Shown: piece after piece, positions 1 through 6,160 of the stretch | Layout: each line of letters opens with the position of its first letter | Numbering within the stretch: the first letter of the stretch is position 1 | NCBI GenBank assembly: GCA_947475855.1 | Contig: CANJPN010000290.1 | Coordinates: 1-7,694, forward strand | Direction: 5' to 3' | Length of the DNA: 7,694 nt | Source: Bradyrhizobiaceae bacterium | GTDB taxonomy: Bacteria > Pseudomonadota > Alphaproteobacteria > Rhizobiales > Hyphomicrobiaceae | Position numbers and translations under genes: made by a program | Notes under the pieces: model-generated | Told to the model about the DNA's origin: nothing | Database searches by the model: none | What the model saw: the letters and a program-made list of their open reading frames with translations, nothing else

Positions 1-194
1 ACGGAATCATGGTTCGCCACAGCAGCAAACCCCCATCACGATTTGCAAGGAAATCCACGGGGAAGCGTGGAAATCCGGCAACTCAAAGCCAGACTTCCCG
101 CTCGATCAGCAAACGAGATCAGCAGGTTGAAGAAACTTCACGGCCGACAAAGTAAGGCGGGTCAGCGAAGCGTAACCCGCCGCTCCACCGTCTC
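1..194. other. Left-edge stretch without an assignable gene
   Basis: No recognisable gene is present. One plus-strand frame opens with an ATG at 9 and stops with TAA at 153-155; it would give a 48-residue protein rich in Lys, Arg, Ser and Thr that resembles no family I can name, has no clear ribosome binding site, and ends directly before the palindromic repeat at 156-181. Another plus-strand frame is open from base 1 to about 223 without a convincing protein composition. The stretch lies downstream of the minus-strand HNH gene, so it also holds that gene's 3' flank. Confidence 0.4.
156..181. repeat. Palindromic repeat with GCGAAGCG core
   Basis: Two 9-base arms, GGCGGGTCA (156-164) and TAACCCGCC (173-181), pair at eight of nine positions around the loop GCGAAGCG (165-172). 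This form, a G-rich arm, a GCGAAGCG-type core and a C-rich arm, is a common dispersed intergenic repeat in high-GC proteobacteria. It sits 13 bases beyond the stop codon of the minus-strand HNH gene, where its RNA hairpin could act in transcription termination or 3'-end stability, although no T-tract follows on either strand. A related copy lies at 7523-7551. Confidence 0.7.
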
Positions 195-755
195 CTACGG
201 CTCCAACTCGGTGTCCCAATAGAGGTAGTCGAGCCAGCTATCGTGCAGATAGTTGGGAGGGAACAGGCGACCGTTGCGGTGGAGTTCGAACACCGTCGGT
301 CGGTTCGGGTGGTGATACGGGTGCATTCCCGCAGCGGCCGGCATGAGACCGCCCTTGCGCAGATTGCACGGCGCGCAGGCTGTCACAACGTTGTCCCACT
401 TCGTGAGACCGCCGCGCGAACGCGGAATCAAGTGGTCGAACGTGAGGTCGGATCTGCAGCCGCAATACTGGCAGGAGAAGCGGTCCCGCAGAAACACGTT
501 GAACCGCGTGAACGCAGGGTAAAGTGCGGGCCGCACATAGGTTTTGAGCGCGACCACGCTCGGCAGACGCATCTCGAAAGAGGGGCTGTGGACGTGCTTG
601 TCATATTGCGAGACGATGTTGACCCGGTCGAGGAAAACGGCCTTGACCGTTTCCTGCCAGCTCCACAGTGACAGCGGGTAGTAGCTGAGCGGCCGAAAGT
701 CGGCGTTCAGTACGAGCGCTGGAAACGTCTCCGGATGGGCAGTGGCTGCAGTCAC
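195..755 (-). CDS. HNH endonuclease family protein
   Basis: Probable metal-dependent nuclease of the HNH superfamily, 186 residues. The C-terminal half carries a zinc-ribbon HNH fold: CQYC at residues 95-98, the DH pair at 107-108 (His108 is the expected catalytic base), WDN at 120-122 and CAPCN at 127-131, giving four zinc-binding cysteines (95, 98, 127, 130). The N-terminal half (about residues 12-80, starting near ALVLNADFRPLSYYPL) is typical of a group of free-standing HNH proteins widespread in Alphaproteobacteria. The start is GTG at 753-755 with a GGGAG ribosome binding site about seven bases upstream; no better start follows. No methyltransferase, phage terminase or immunity gene is adjacent, so the context does not say whether it serves restriction, repair or something else. 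Domain assignment is firm; the cellular role is unknown. Confidence 0.92.
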   Translation of the reverse strand: MTAATAHPETFPALVLNADFRPLSYYPLSLWSWQETVKAVFLDRVNIVSQYDKHVHSPSFEMRLPSVVALKTYVRPALYPAFTRFNVFLRDRFSCQYCGCRSDLTFDHLIPRSRGGLTKWDNVVTACAPCNLRKGGLMPAAAGMHPYHHPNRPTVFELHRNGRLFPPNYLHDSWLDYLYWDTELEP

Positions 756-983
756 GTGCGTGCTCCCGGTCGGTTGCCCGAACGACTCAGGATCGCACCC
801 TGATTAACGGGAGTAATACTAGTCGCCCGTGTCGTTTATGTGAAGGGGGATGAATCCCCCCGGAAAATCCCGGCCTATTGGCCAGTCTCGCCAGGGGCCG
901 GTCGGGCTGAACCGCGAGGCAGCCAACCACCAAAGGCGGAACGCACGCCGACAGATCGCGCGAGATGGCCGCAATGGGTATGA
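756..983. other. Intergenic region between HNH gene and hydrolase remnant
   Basis: This stretch should carry the promoter of the minus-strand HNH gene. It contains two short inverted repeats: TCAGG/CCTGA at 787-791 and 799-803, and ACGGG/CCCGT at 807-811 and 826-830. They could be an operator or terminator but match no site I recognise. The part from about 850 to 983 has no convincing coding frame on either strand; it may contain decayed upstream sequence of the truncated hydrolase that follows. Confidence 0.4.
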
Positions 984-1463
984 CTGCGCGGCGCCAGACC
1001 CGAGACGTCGGGCCGGCGACCCTCCTCCCCGATTAGGCGGGCCAACGGTTTCGAGGACTACGAGCCACTGCTCGGCTGGGACCGAGAGGTCGCGGAACGG
1101 GCGGTGGCGCGGCCTCGGCAAGCGGCGGCGTTCGACCAGCGGACCGTGACCTCTCCGGCGTTGGACCTGCTCGGCCGGATGCTCGCCGATCTGCCCGTGT
1201 CGACGCGCGTGGCGCTCGTCATGCTGCCGCGGCACGTCTCGAGCATTCCTCGGCCGGGCAGCAACTATCATGCGCTGGAAGAGGCCTGCCGGCAGCGCCT
1301 CACCGAACTTGCTGCCCGCCCGAGATCGGCGTTTCTGGATCTGCTGGTCGACGACGCGATGGCGCGCGACATCGAGAACTGGTGGGACACCATACACTAT
1401 CGCGGGAGCATCGCACGCCTTGTGGAAAGCAAGGTCGGCGCTGCCCTGGCTGCGATGAACTGA
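984..1463 (+). pseudogene. C-terminal remnant of an SGNH/AlgX-like hydrolase
   Basis: The frame ending at TGA 1461-1463 reads back without a stop to 984, just after an in-frame TGA at 981-983, and shows protein-like sequence from about 1041 (ANGFEDYEPLLGWD). The only plausible start inside it, GTG at 1104, would give 119 residues and cut through this good sequence. The last third has the features of the C-terminus of SGNH-hydrolase-like proteins related to AlgX/DltD: a strand reading VALVMLPRH, then ENWWDTIHYRGSIARLV, where D and H of the D-x-I-H-Y motif would be the Asp and His of the catalytic triad. The nucleophile Ser block, expected far upstream, is missing, as is a signal anchor. Such proteins are usually near 350-400 residues and O-acetylate polysaccharides together with an MBOAT partner; none is present here. 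I infer a decayed gene. The family call comes from motif memory and is moderate. Confidence 0.55.
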
Positions 1464-1479
1464 CGGCGATGAACTGGCG
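1452..1479 (+). repeat. 14-bp imperfect tandem duplication over a stop codon
   Basis: GCGATGAACTGACG (1452-1465) is followed at once by GCGATGAACTGGCG (1466-1479), with one mismatch. The first copy contains the TGA stop of the hydrolase remnant. It looks like a small local duplication, consistent with relaxed selection on this fragment. Confidence 0.75.
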
Positions 1480-1505
1480 GCGCGACGTCCGCCGGCCCTG
1501 TAGAG

Positions 1506-2000
1506 CTACTTCCCCCGCGCCCAGGTGACGATGACGCGGACGACTTTGTTGCCGACGTTCGGGTGCGGCATCGGCGGGCTCTCGATGTGGAGGAGGTCGT
1601 CGCCCTCGAAGCGGATGAAGCGGATCTGCTCGCCACCGACCCAGGCCTCGTTCCAGGCGACCTCGACCTTGGTGATGACGCGTCCGTCCTCGACGCGGTA
1701 GCGACCCGAATAGGAGATCATAGTGCGCAGCGCCTGCGCGCGCTCCTCGTCGGTCTTGGGGATGGGTCTCGTCTCGGCGGTGACGAGCGCGAGCCACAGC
1801 CCGTCCGGCGTCGCGATCTGATAACCGCGCGGCTTCGCGCCGAGCACGGGTGTGCGGGCTTTCGTCTCCTGGTCTTCGTAGTCGACGGCGACGAGCTTCC
1901 AGACGCCGACGATCTGCTTGCGCAGCGTGGCGTCATCGGCACGCGCGGGCACGGCGGCGAGCGTCAACAGCGATGCAATCGCGATCAGCCAAGAGCGCAT
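1506..2000 (-). CDS. Secreted lipocalin-like domain protein
   Basis: A 164-residue protein with a Sec signal peptide: the Arg2-containing start, a hydrophobic stretch at about residues 4-17 and a probable cleavage after ARA at 21. The mature part is an all-beta protein of the bacterial lipocalin-like domain type (the Lipocalin_5-like group). It carries the G-x-W signature GVW at residues 32-34 on the first strand, a TPDGLWLALV strand near 64-73, and the paired strands KVEVAWNEAWVGGEQIRFIRF at 111-131. The family is small (about 150-170 residues) and mostly uncharacterised; binding of a small hydrophobic ligand in the periplasm is possible but not shown. The ATG at 1998-2000 has a strong ribosome binding site, GGGAGGA, about five bases upstream. 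The gene converges on the hydrolase remnant and diverges from the first transpeptidase gene. Confidence 0.85.
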   Translation of the reverse strand: MRSWLIAIASLLTLAAVPARADDATLRKQIVGVWKLVAVDYEDQETKARTPVLGAKPRGYQIATPDGLWLALVTAETRPIPKTDEERAQALRTMISYSGRYRVEDGRVITKVEVAWNEAWVGGEQIRFIRFEGDDLLHIESPPMPHPNVGNKVVRVIVTWARGK

Positions 2001-2250
2001 GATTTCCTCCCGGGGCGTTACGGCTTCGGCCGCAGCATTGCAGCCATGCTAGCAGGTCCCTGCCCGCCAGCCCATGCCTTCAGCGGTATCTCTGCCCTTG
2101 CTCTGCCCAATTCGTGGTCTCTAAGCTCAGTCCTCGACGCTGTGGCCTCGGGGGGCCAATTCGATCGCGGGGTGGTTGCCACGGGAACGAATCAACCATT
2201 TATTAAGGCTTTCGGACGAAACGCTTACGCCTTGGGGCGTATTGCGTAGG
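2001..2250. promoter_or_regulatory. Divergent promoter region, lipocalin-like / L,D-transpeptidase 1
   Basis: This spacer separates two divergently transcribed genes and should carry both promoters. It contains several small inverted repeats: TGGCC/GGCCA at 2143-2147 and 2154-2158, TTTCG/CGAAA at 2210-2214 and 2217-2221, and ACGCC/GGCGT at 2227-2231 and 2236-2240 around the tetraloop TTGG. The last lies just before the transpeptidase start codons and could affect its leader RNA. I cannot assign any to a known regulator and see no convincing -35/-10 pair. Confidence 0.4.
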
Positions 2251-3243
2251 GTGGGACGGGATTTGATCACCTCGGTCAAGCGTTGGATCATATGTGCCGT
2301 TGTCGTTGCCACGGCCGCGATAGCGGTCGGCTGTTCGCAGGTCGAGATTCCACCGTATCTCCGGCCTTTGTCCAAAGACACCATGATGTTGCTGGGCAAG
2401 AAGGGCATGACGACATCGACGGCGATGTACATCCGGGTGTTCAAGGAAGAATCTGAACTCGAGCTGTGGAAACAGCGCGAGGACGGCCGGTTCTACCTCT
2501 TCAAGACCTATCCGATCTGTAATTGGTCGGGCACGCTCGGGCCGAAGATGCGGCAAGGCGACATGCAGGCACCGGAAGGCTTCTACCGGGTGCCGCAGCA
2601 TATGATGAACCCGAACTCGCAGTATCATCTCGCCTTCAACCTGGGCTTTCCCAACACTTACGATCGCGCCAACAATCGCACCGGCGATTTCCTGATGATC
2701 CACGGGAAGTGCAAGTCAGCGGGCTGCTATGCGATGACCGACGCGCTGATCGAGGAAATCTATGCGCTGGCGCGCGAGTCGTTCATCGGTGGACAAGAGA
2801 TGATCCACGTGGATGCGTTCCCGTTCCGGATGACGCAAGCCAATCTAGATCGCCACAAGTCGAACCCGCACTACAGCTTCTGGTCGACGATGAAGGACGG
2901 CTACGACTTCTTCGAACAGGCGCGGCAGCCCGCCAGCGTAGTGGTGTGCGAGCGGCGCTACGTGGTGAACGCGAGCTTCGGTAGCCGCGCCAAGCCACGC
3001 CCAGAAGGTTCGTGTCCGCCACTCGAGCGCGTGACGCCGGAGCCGTTCACGCCGTTGCCTACGCAAGCAGCCGATGCGGGTATCGTCTCCGGGCCGAAGA
3101 CGCGGAGCGCGGGCAACATCAGCTCGGGAGGATTGTCGTCGGGGTTCGGTGCCAGCTACGGCCTCAGTGGCAAGGGATCGGGACTGACCGAGGGGTCTTT
3201 TGGTGCCAACGCCAGTTCGACCATGCTCGGCTTCTCGCATTAA
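2251..3243 (+). CDS. L,D-transpeptidase, YafK-like, predicted lipoprotein
   Basis: Predicted murein L,D-transpeptidase (YkuD fold, YafK-like branch), 330 residues from GTG 2251. The active site is the block HGKCKSAGCYAMTD, with His151 and nucleophile Cys159. Conserved surroundings are MYIRVFKEESELELW (near 59-73), the TYPIC strand, the LGPKMRQGD segment and the GFPNTYDR turn. Residues 13-28 form a hydrophobic signal ending in AVGC, a permissive lipobox with Cys28 to be lipidated, so I place it on a membrane facing the periplasm. Family members make 3-3 cross-links or handle attachment of proteins to peptidoglycan; the substrate here is unknown. The last 45 residues or so are Gly/Ser-rich low complexity. 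The start is uncertain: TTG 2263 has a purine-rich stretch better spaced upstream, while TTG 2176 would add 25 residues before a lipoprotein signal and is unlikely. It lies 210 bases before its paralogue. Confidence 0.88.
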   Translation: MGRDLITSVKRWIICAVVVATAAIAVGCSQVEIPPYLRPLSKDTMMLLGKKGMTTSTAMYIRVFKEESELELWKQREDGRFYLFKTYPICNWSGTLGPKMRQGDMQAPEGFYRVPQHMMNPNSQYHLAFNLGFPNTYDRANNRTGDFLMIHGKCKSAGCYAMTDALIEEIYALARESFIGGQEMIHVDAFPFRMTQANLDRHKSNPHYSFWSTMKDGYDFFEQARQPASVVVCERRYVVNASFGSRAKPRPEGSCPPLERVTPEPFTPLPTQAADAGIVSGPKTRSAGNISSGGLSSGFGASYGLSGKGSGLTEGSFGANASSTMLGFSH

Positions 3244-3263
3244 CCGCGCGGCAGACTTGATTC

Positions 3264-3276
3264 ATCGGCAACCGAT
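3264..3276. other. Small hairpin after L,D-transpeptidase 1
   Basis: ATCGG (3264-3268) and CCGAT (3272-3276) form a 5-bp stem around CAA, 20 bases after the stop codon. No T-tract follows, so it is at best a weak terminator or RNA 3'-end structure. Confidence 0.25.
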
Positions 3277-3392
3277 CTCCAAAGCTACTATCAGGCGCCT
3301 TATGCTCGGGAGTGAGTGCCTGGGCAGCAACGGCCTCCGACGGGAAAAGACATTGGAAGGCCTCGTGACGCGGAATTGCTCCCGCTAGCCTG

Positions 3393-3420
3393 TTGCACGC
3401 ATATACTCGTTCGTTATTGT
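3393..3420 (+). promoter_or_regulatory. Candidate promoter for L,D-transpeptidase 2
   Basis: TTGCAC (3393-3398) and TATTGT (3415-3420) are separated by 16 bases and lie 33 bases before the ATG at 3454. Both boxes deviate from the sigma-70 consensus, so this is only a candidate; it would allow the second transpeptidase gene to be transcribed independently of the first. Confidence 0.25.
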
Positions 3421-3453
3421 GCCTCGCGTGCCGGACAAAGGGCGGTAAGTTCG

Positions 3454-4782
3454 ATGGCGTTGGATTTTCTCAGGAGTTGGTGGCCAGCCACGCGCGGCAG
3501 TCGCAGCCGTCGAATTGCGGCTGTTGGGTTGGCGAGCGCCATGCTCGCGACGGGAAGCGCGCAGGCGATCACCATCGAAATCGACGACGTGGCACCCGAC
3601 AGAGTAGAGCGCCAGCGTGCATTCGCGGAAGGCGCATTGCCACTCGCTGGAACTCCGGATCTGGGCCAGCTCAACGACCGGCTGGCCGCCAAGGGCCTGA
3701 AGGCAGGCGCGGCGATGTTCATCCGCATCTTCAAGTCGGAATCCGAGCTCGAAGTGTGGATGCAGAAGGGCACACAGTACGTGCTTTTCGCGACCTACCC
3801 GATCTGCCATTGGGCGGGGACCATCGGGCCGAAACTACGCGAAGGCGACAAGCAGAACCCCGAAGGTTTCTATTCGGTCGGCGCGCGGCAACTGCATCGC
3901 ATCGGGCGATGGCCGCGCTCGCTCAACATCGGGTTTCCCAACACCTTCGACAGAGCGCATGGCCGCACAGGGTCCTACATCCTGGTGCATGGCGGCTGCT
4001 CTTCCGTCGGCTGTTTTGCCATGACGAACGCGGTAATGGCCGAGATTTTCGCGCTCGCCGAGCAGTCACTTCGTGCTGGCCAGGCCCGGGTCGATCTGCA
4101 CGTGTTTCCGTTCCGGCTGACAGATGCAAACCTCGCCATGCAGGCGCAAAGCCCCTGGCTGGATTTCTGGCGCAATCTCAAGGAAGGCTACGATGCCTTC
4201 GAGCAGACCCGCCTGCCGCCCCGTGTCGGTATTTGCGACCGGCGATATGTGCTCGAGCCGCAGCGCCCCGGGGAGGTGGGCGATGAAGGCCCTTTAGCGT
4301 TATGCGGCGTGTCACGCGCCGCCCTGGTCGAGCCGAGCTCCCAGTCGCTTGCGGTGTTGCCGCCGGATTGGCCACAACCCACACCGCTGCTGCTCCAGCA
4401 ACCGTCGAGCGAGGAGACGCCCCCGCATCCGATCCGGTCAGCCTACAGCGGGATGCCGCTGCCCCCGCTGCCGTCCCTGGCGGAGCAGAGCCTGCTGTTG
4501 CCGCCCCGAGAGAACCGGCCGTTGCGCGGGCCAAGGCTCGCAGCGGCGGCGCCAATGGCGGTGCCGCCAACAATGCGGCCGCCATGCAACATCGGGCTGG
4601 CGAGCTGCAGAAAATTCTTGGCGTTGAGATCCACAACTAGCCGCCATCGCGGGTCAACCGGAGCGACCCGCGTGTCGCACGCGGCTGGCGCTGAAATGTC
4701 GCGTGCACTGTCCCGGCTGACGGCGCCACATCGGACCGAGGCGATTACTGCCACGCCGCTTCAAAAGCGTGGCGCCAGGTAA
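3454..4782 (+). CDS. L,D-transpeptidase, YafK-like, secreted, tail probably frameshifted
   Basis: Paralogue of the preceding gene. From ATG 3454 (AAAGGGCGG upstream) the frame gives 442 residues. Residues 20-38 form a Sec signal with cleavage expected after GSAQA (Ala38); there is no lipobox Cys, so the enzyme should be soluble in the periplasm. The catalytic block is HGGCSSVGCFAMTN with His179 and nucleophile Cys187; MFIRIFKSESELEVW, TYPICHW, TIGPKLREGD and GFPNTFDR match the first copy closely. Beyond about residue 290 the protein becomes a Pro-rich tail. Third codon positions are strongly G/C in this frame up to about 4530 (44 of 48 codons by hand count, 4387-4530), but from about 4540 the preceding phase looks coding instead and ends HRAGELQKILGVEIHN at TAG 4638-4640. 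I infer a one-base loss (or two-base gain), real or a sequencing error, so the intact gene probably ended at 4640. The catalytic domain is unaffected. Starting at 3316 instead would put non-signal sequence before the signal peptide. Confidence 0.82.
   Translation: MALDFLRSWWPATRGSRSRRIAAVGLASAMLATGSAQAITIEIDDVAPDRVERQRAFAEGALPLAGTPDLGQLNDRLAAKGLKAGAAMFIRIFKSESELEVWMQKGTQYVLFATYPICHWAGTIGPKLREGDKQNPEGFYSVGARQLHRIGRWPRSLNIGFPNTFDRAHGRTGSYILVHGGCSSVGCFAMTNAVMAEIFALAEQSLRAGQARVDLHVFPFRLTDANLAMQAQSPWLDFWRNLKEGYDAFEQTRLPPRVGICDRRYVLEPQRPGEVGDEGPLALCGVSRAALVEPSSQSLAVLPPDWPQPTPLLLQQPSSEETPPHPIRSAYSGMPLPPLPSLAEQSLLLPPRENRPLRGPRLAAAAPMAVPPTMRPPCNIGLASCRKFLALRSTTSRHRGSTGATRVSHAAGAEMSRALSRLTAPHRTEAITATPLQKRGAR
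4648..4672 (+). terminator. GC-rich hairpin after TAG 4640
   Basis: CGCGGGTC (4648-4655) and GACCCGCG (4665-4672) form a perfect 8-bp stem with a 9-base loop. It begins seven bases after the TAG at 4638-4640 that I think is the original stop of the second transpeptidase. No T-tract follows, so intrinsic termination is uncertain. The arm resembles that of the palindromic repeats at 156-181 and 7523-7551, but the loop lacks their core. Confidence 0.45.
4750..4773. terminator. Hairpin between convergent genes
   Basis: GCCACGC (4750-4756) and GCGTGGC (4767-4773) form a perfect 7-bp stem with a 10-base loop. It lies 11 bases beyond the stop codon of the minus-strand MFS gene, where it may end or protect that transcript, and it could also serve the plus-strand transpeptidase transcript. 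No strong T-tract is present on either side. If the transpeptidase frame really ran to 4782, this hairpin would lie inside its coding region, which argues mildly for an earlier stop. Confidence 0.45.
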
Positions 4783-4784
4783 GG

Positions 4785-6017
4785 CTATTTGCGTTCCTGG
4801 GCAAAGATCGCAAATAAGGCTCCGATGAGGATGAGCATGGCAGCCGCCACCAGCAAGGCGCCGCGGTAGCCCCACGTCGTACTGTCGACCAGCGCGCCGA
4901 ACATCACGGGCCCCACGACGAAACCGAGGTCACCGACGAAGCGCATCGCACCGGTCGTCGGCCCGAACCGACCGCCGGGAGCATGTGCCACGGCATATGA
5001 TTGAAGCGACGGGCCTTCGAGGCCCGAGGCTGCGCCCAGCACGATCATCGCGAAAAAGAAAAGCAGTATCGAATTCGTCAAGCCCGCCAGAGCCATTCCG
5101 GCCGCCAAACCGACGCAGGCCATGACGACCATCGGTACAGTTCCGATACGCTGCACCAGACGGCCCGAGTACGGCAGCATCGACAGGTTTGCAGCGGCGA
5201 GCAGTACGAAACCGAAACCCATGTGGCCCGGCCCCATCTTGAAGCGTTCCGCCCCCGACAGCGGCAAGAGTTGCATGAACGCGCTCGATCGCGTGAGGAA
5301 CATGCCGAAGCTGGCGAGCAGCGCCATGCGCAATGCCGGGTTCGAGAGCACCGGCAGGTAGGCGCGCAAAGAATGGTCCTCAGCGTGGCGCACAGCACGC
5401 TTGGTCTCGCGGTAGCGCCACAACGTGAAGGTAGCGGAGGCTATTCCGATCGCCATCGACACCCAGAACACCGAGGCGTAGCCATAGCGGGCCGCAAGGA
5501 AACCGCCGACGGCAGGGCCGCTGCCTGCGCCGACCAGTAACGCCGACTGGTGCAAGGCCATGATGCGGCCGCGCGTCTGGGGGCTGGAGACGTCGGCAGC
5601 CACGATCATCGCCGCCGTCATGTATGCGCCGGCGCCGATGCCCTGGACGAAACGCCAGGCTACGAGCCAATTGAAGTCGGCCGCCAGCGCGCACCCGATA
5701 GAGCCCAGCGCGATGAGCAGTGGACCGCCGAACAGCAGCACCTTTCGGCCGAGCCGGTCGGCGAGGAGCCCCGCGGGAATATCGATCAGGAGACGGCCGA
5801 TGCCGAACGCCGTGATGACGAGGCCCAGCACGGCGTCGCTCACCTCGAACGTCTTGGCGTAGAGCGGCAGCACGGGCAGCAGCATTCCCATGATCATAAG
5901 ATGACCGGCGACGGTCCCCATGATGACGACGAGAACAGGCTCGGCGCGCAGGAGGCTCCAGTATCCCTCGTCTGCGGCCGCGGCGGATTGCGAGGAAGAT
6001 GTGTCGTTAACGGTCAT
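4785..6017 (-). CDS. MFS transporter
   Basis: A 410-residue inner-membrane protein of the major facilitator superfamily (MFS_1, DHA1-like size), with about 12 hydrophobic segments. Motif A is present as GLLADRLGRK at residues 83-92 between helices 2 and 3. A motif-C-like stretch GAGSGPAVGG at 163-172 in helix 5 suggests drug/H+ antiporter ancestry, thus export, and a symmetric GAMRFVGDLGFVVGP sits at 356-370 in helix 11. A polar loop near residues 201-222 (RYRETKRAVRHAEDHS) is the usual central cytoplasmic linker. The ATG is at 6015-6017; the upstream sequence shows no strong ribosome binding site. It diverges from the MmgE/PrpD gene across 143 bases and converges on the transpeptidase pair. 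The substrate cannot be told from sequence. Confidence 0.92.
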   Translation of the reverse strand: MTVNDTSSSQSAAAADEGYWSLLRAEPVLVVIMGTVAGHLMIMGMLLPVLPLYAKTFEVSDAVLGLVITAFGIGRLLIDIPAGLLADRLGRKVLLFGGPLLIALGSIGCALAADFNWLVAWRFVQGIGAGAYMTAAMIVAADVSSPQTRGRIMALHQSALLVGAGSGPAVGGFLAARYGYASVFWVSMAIGIASATFTLWRYRETKRAVRHAEDHSLRAYLPVLSNPALRMALLASFGMFLTRSSAFMQLLPLSGAERFKMGPGHMGFGFVLLAAANLSMLPYSGRLVQRIGTVPMVVMACVGLAAGMALAGLTNSILLFFFAMIVLGAASGLEGPSLQSYAVAHAPGGRFGPTTGAMRFVGDLGFVVGPVMFGALVDSTTWGYRGALLVAAAMLILIGALFAIFAQERK

Positions 6018-6160
6018 AGGCGGCTACAAGACCTGCACTTTTCGAGAGGAGCATGCTGGCCGCGCAGATGCGGGCAGAGCATAGTACTCGGGAAACGAGG
6101 TTCTGTGTGGTTTGCCGCGATATCGGCGCCCAGACAAATCGAGACACGGATAACGCGACC
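6018..6160. promoter_or_regulatory. Divergent promoter region, MFS / MmgE-PrpD
   Basis: This spacer must hold the promoters of both divergent genes. It contains CGATATCG (6118-6125), a perfect 8-bp palindrome, overlapped by GCCG/CGGC arms at 6114-6117 and 6124-6127. It lies 36 bases before the MmgE/PrpD start, where a regulator could bind, but I cannot assign it to one. No regulatory gene is adjacent. Confidence 0.35.

Noticed and set aside
1476..1493. GGCGG/CCGCC hairpin between the hydrolase remnant and the lipocalin-like gene as a terminator
   Set aside because: Only five pairs with an 8-base loop and no T-tract; in such GC-rich sequence this is expected by chance.
2184..2206. GGAAC at 2184-2188 as the -35 element of an EcfG-type general stress promoter
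   Set aside because: No CGTT lies 16-17 bases downstream, so the two-part promoter is not present.
1563..2249. 228-codon plus-strand open frame opposite the lipocalin-like gene
   Set aside because: It is antisense to a gene with a clear signal peptide, strong ribosome binding site and family motif; its translation is Asp/Arg/Leu-rich without domain features, as expected for a shadow of high-GC coding DNA.
2245..2262. GCGTAGGGTGGG as another copy of the palindromic repeat family
   Set aside because: Only a left-arm-like stretch is present, with no core and no right arm.
5001..5540. 179-codon plus-strand open frame opposite the MFS gene
   Set aside because: Its translation is hydrophilic, rich in Arg, Gln, Glu and His, as produced by the complement of membrane-helix codons; no motif.
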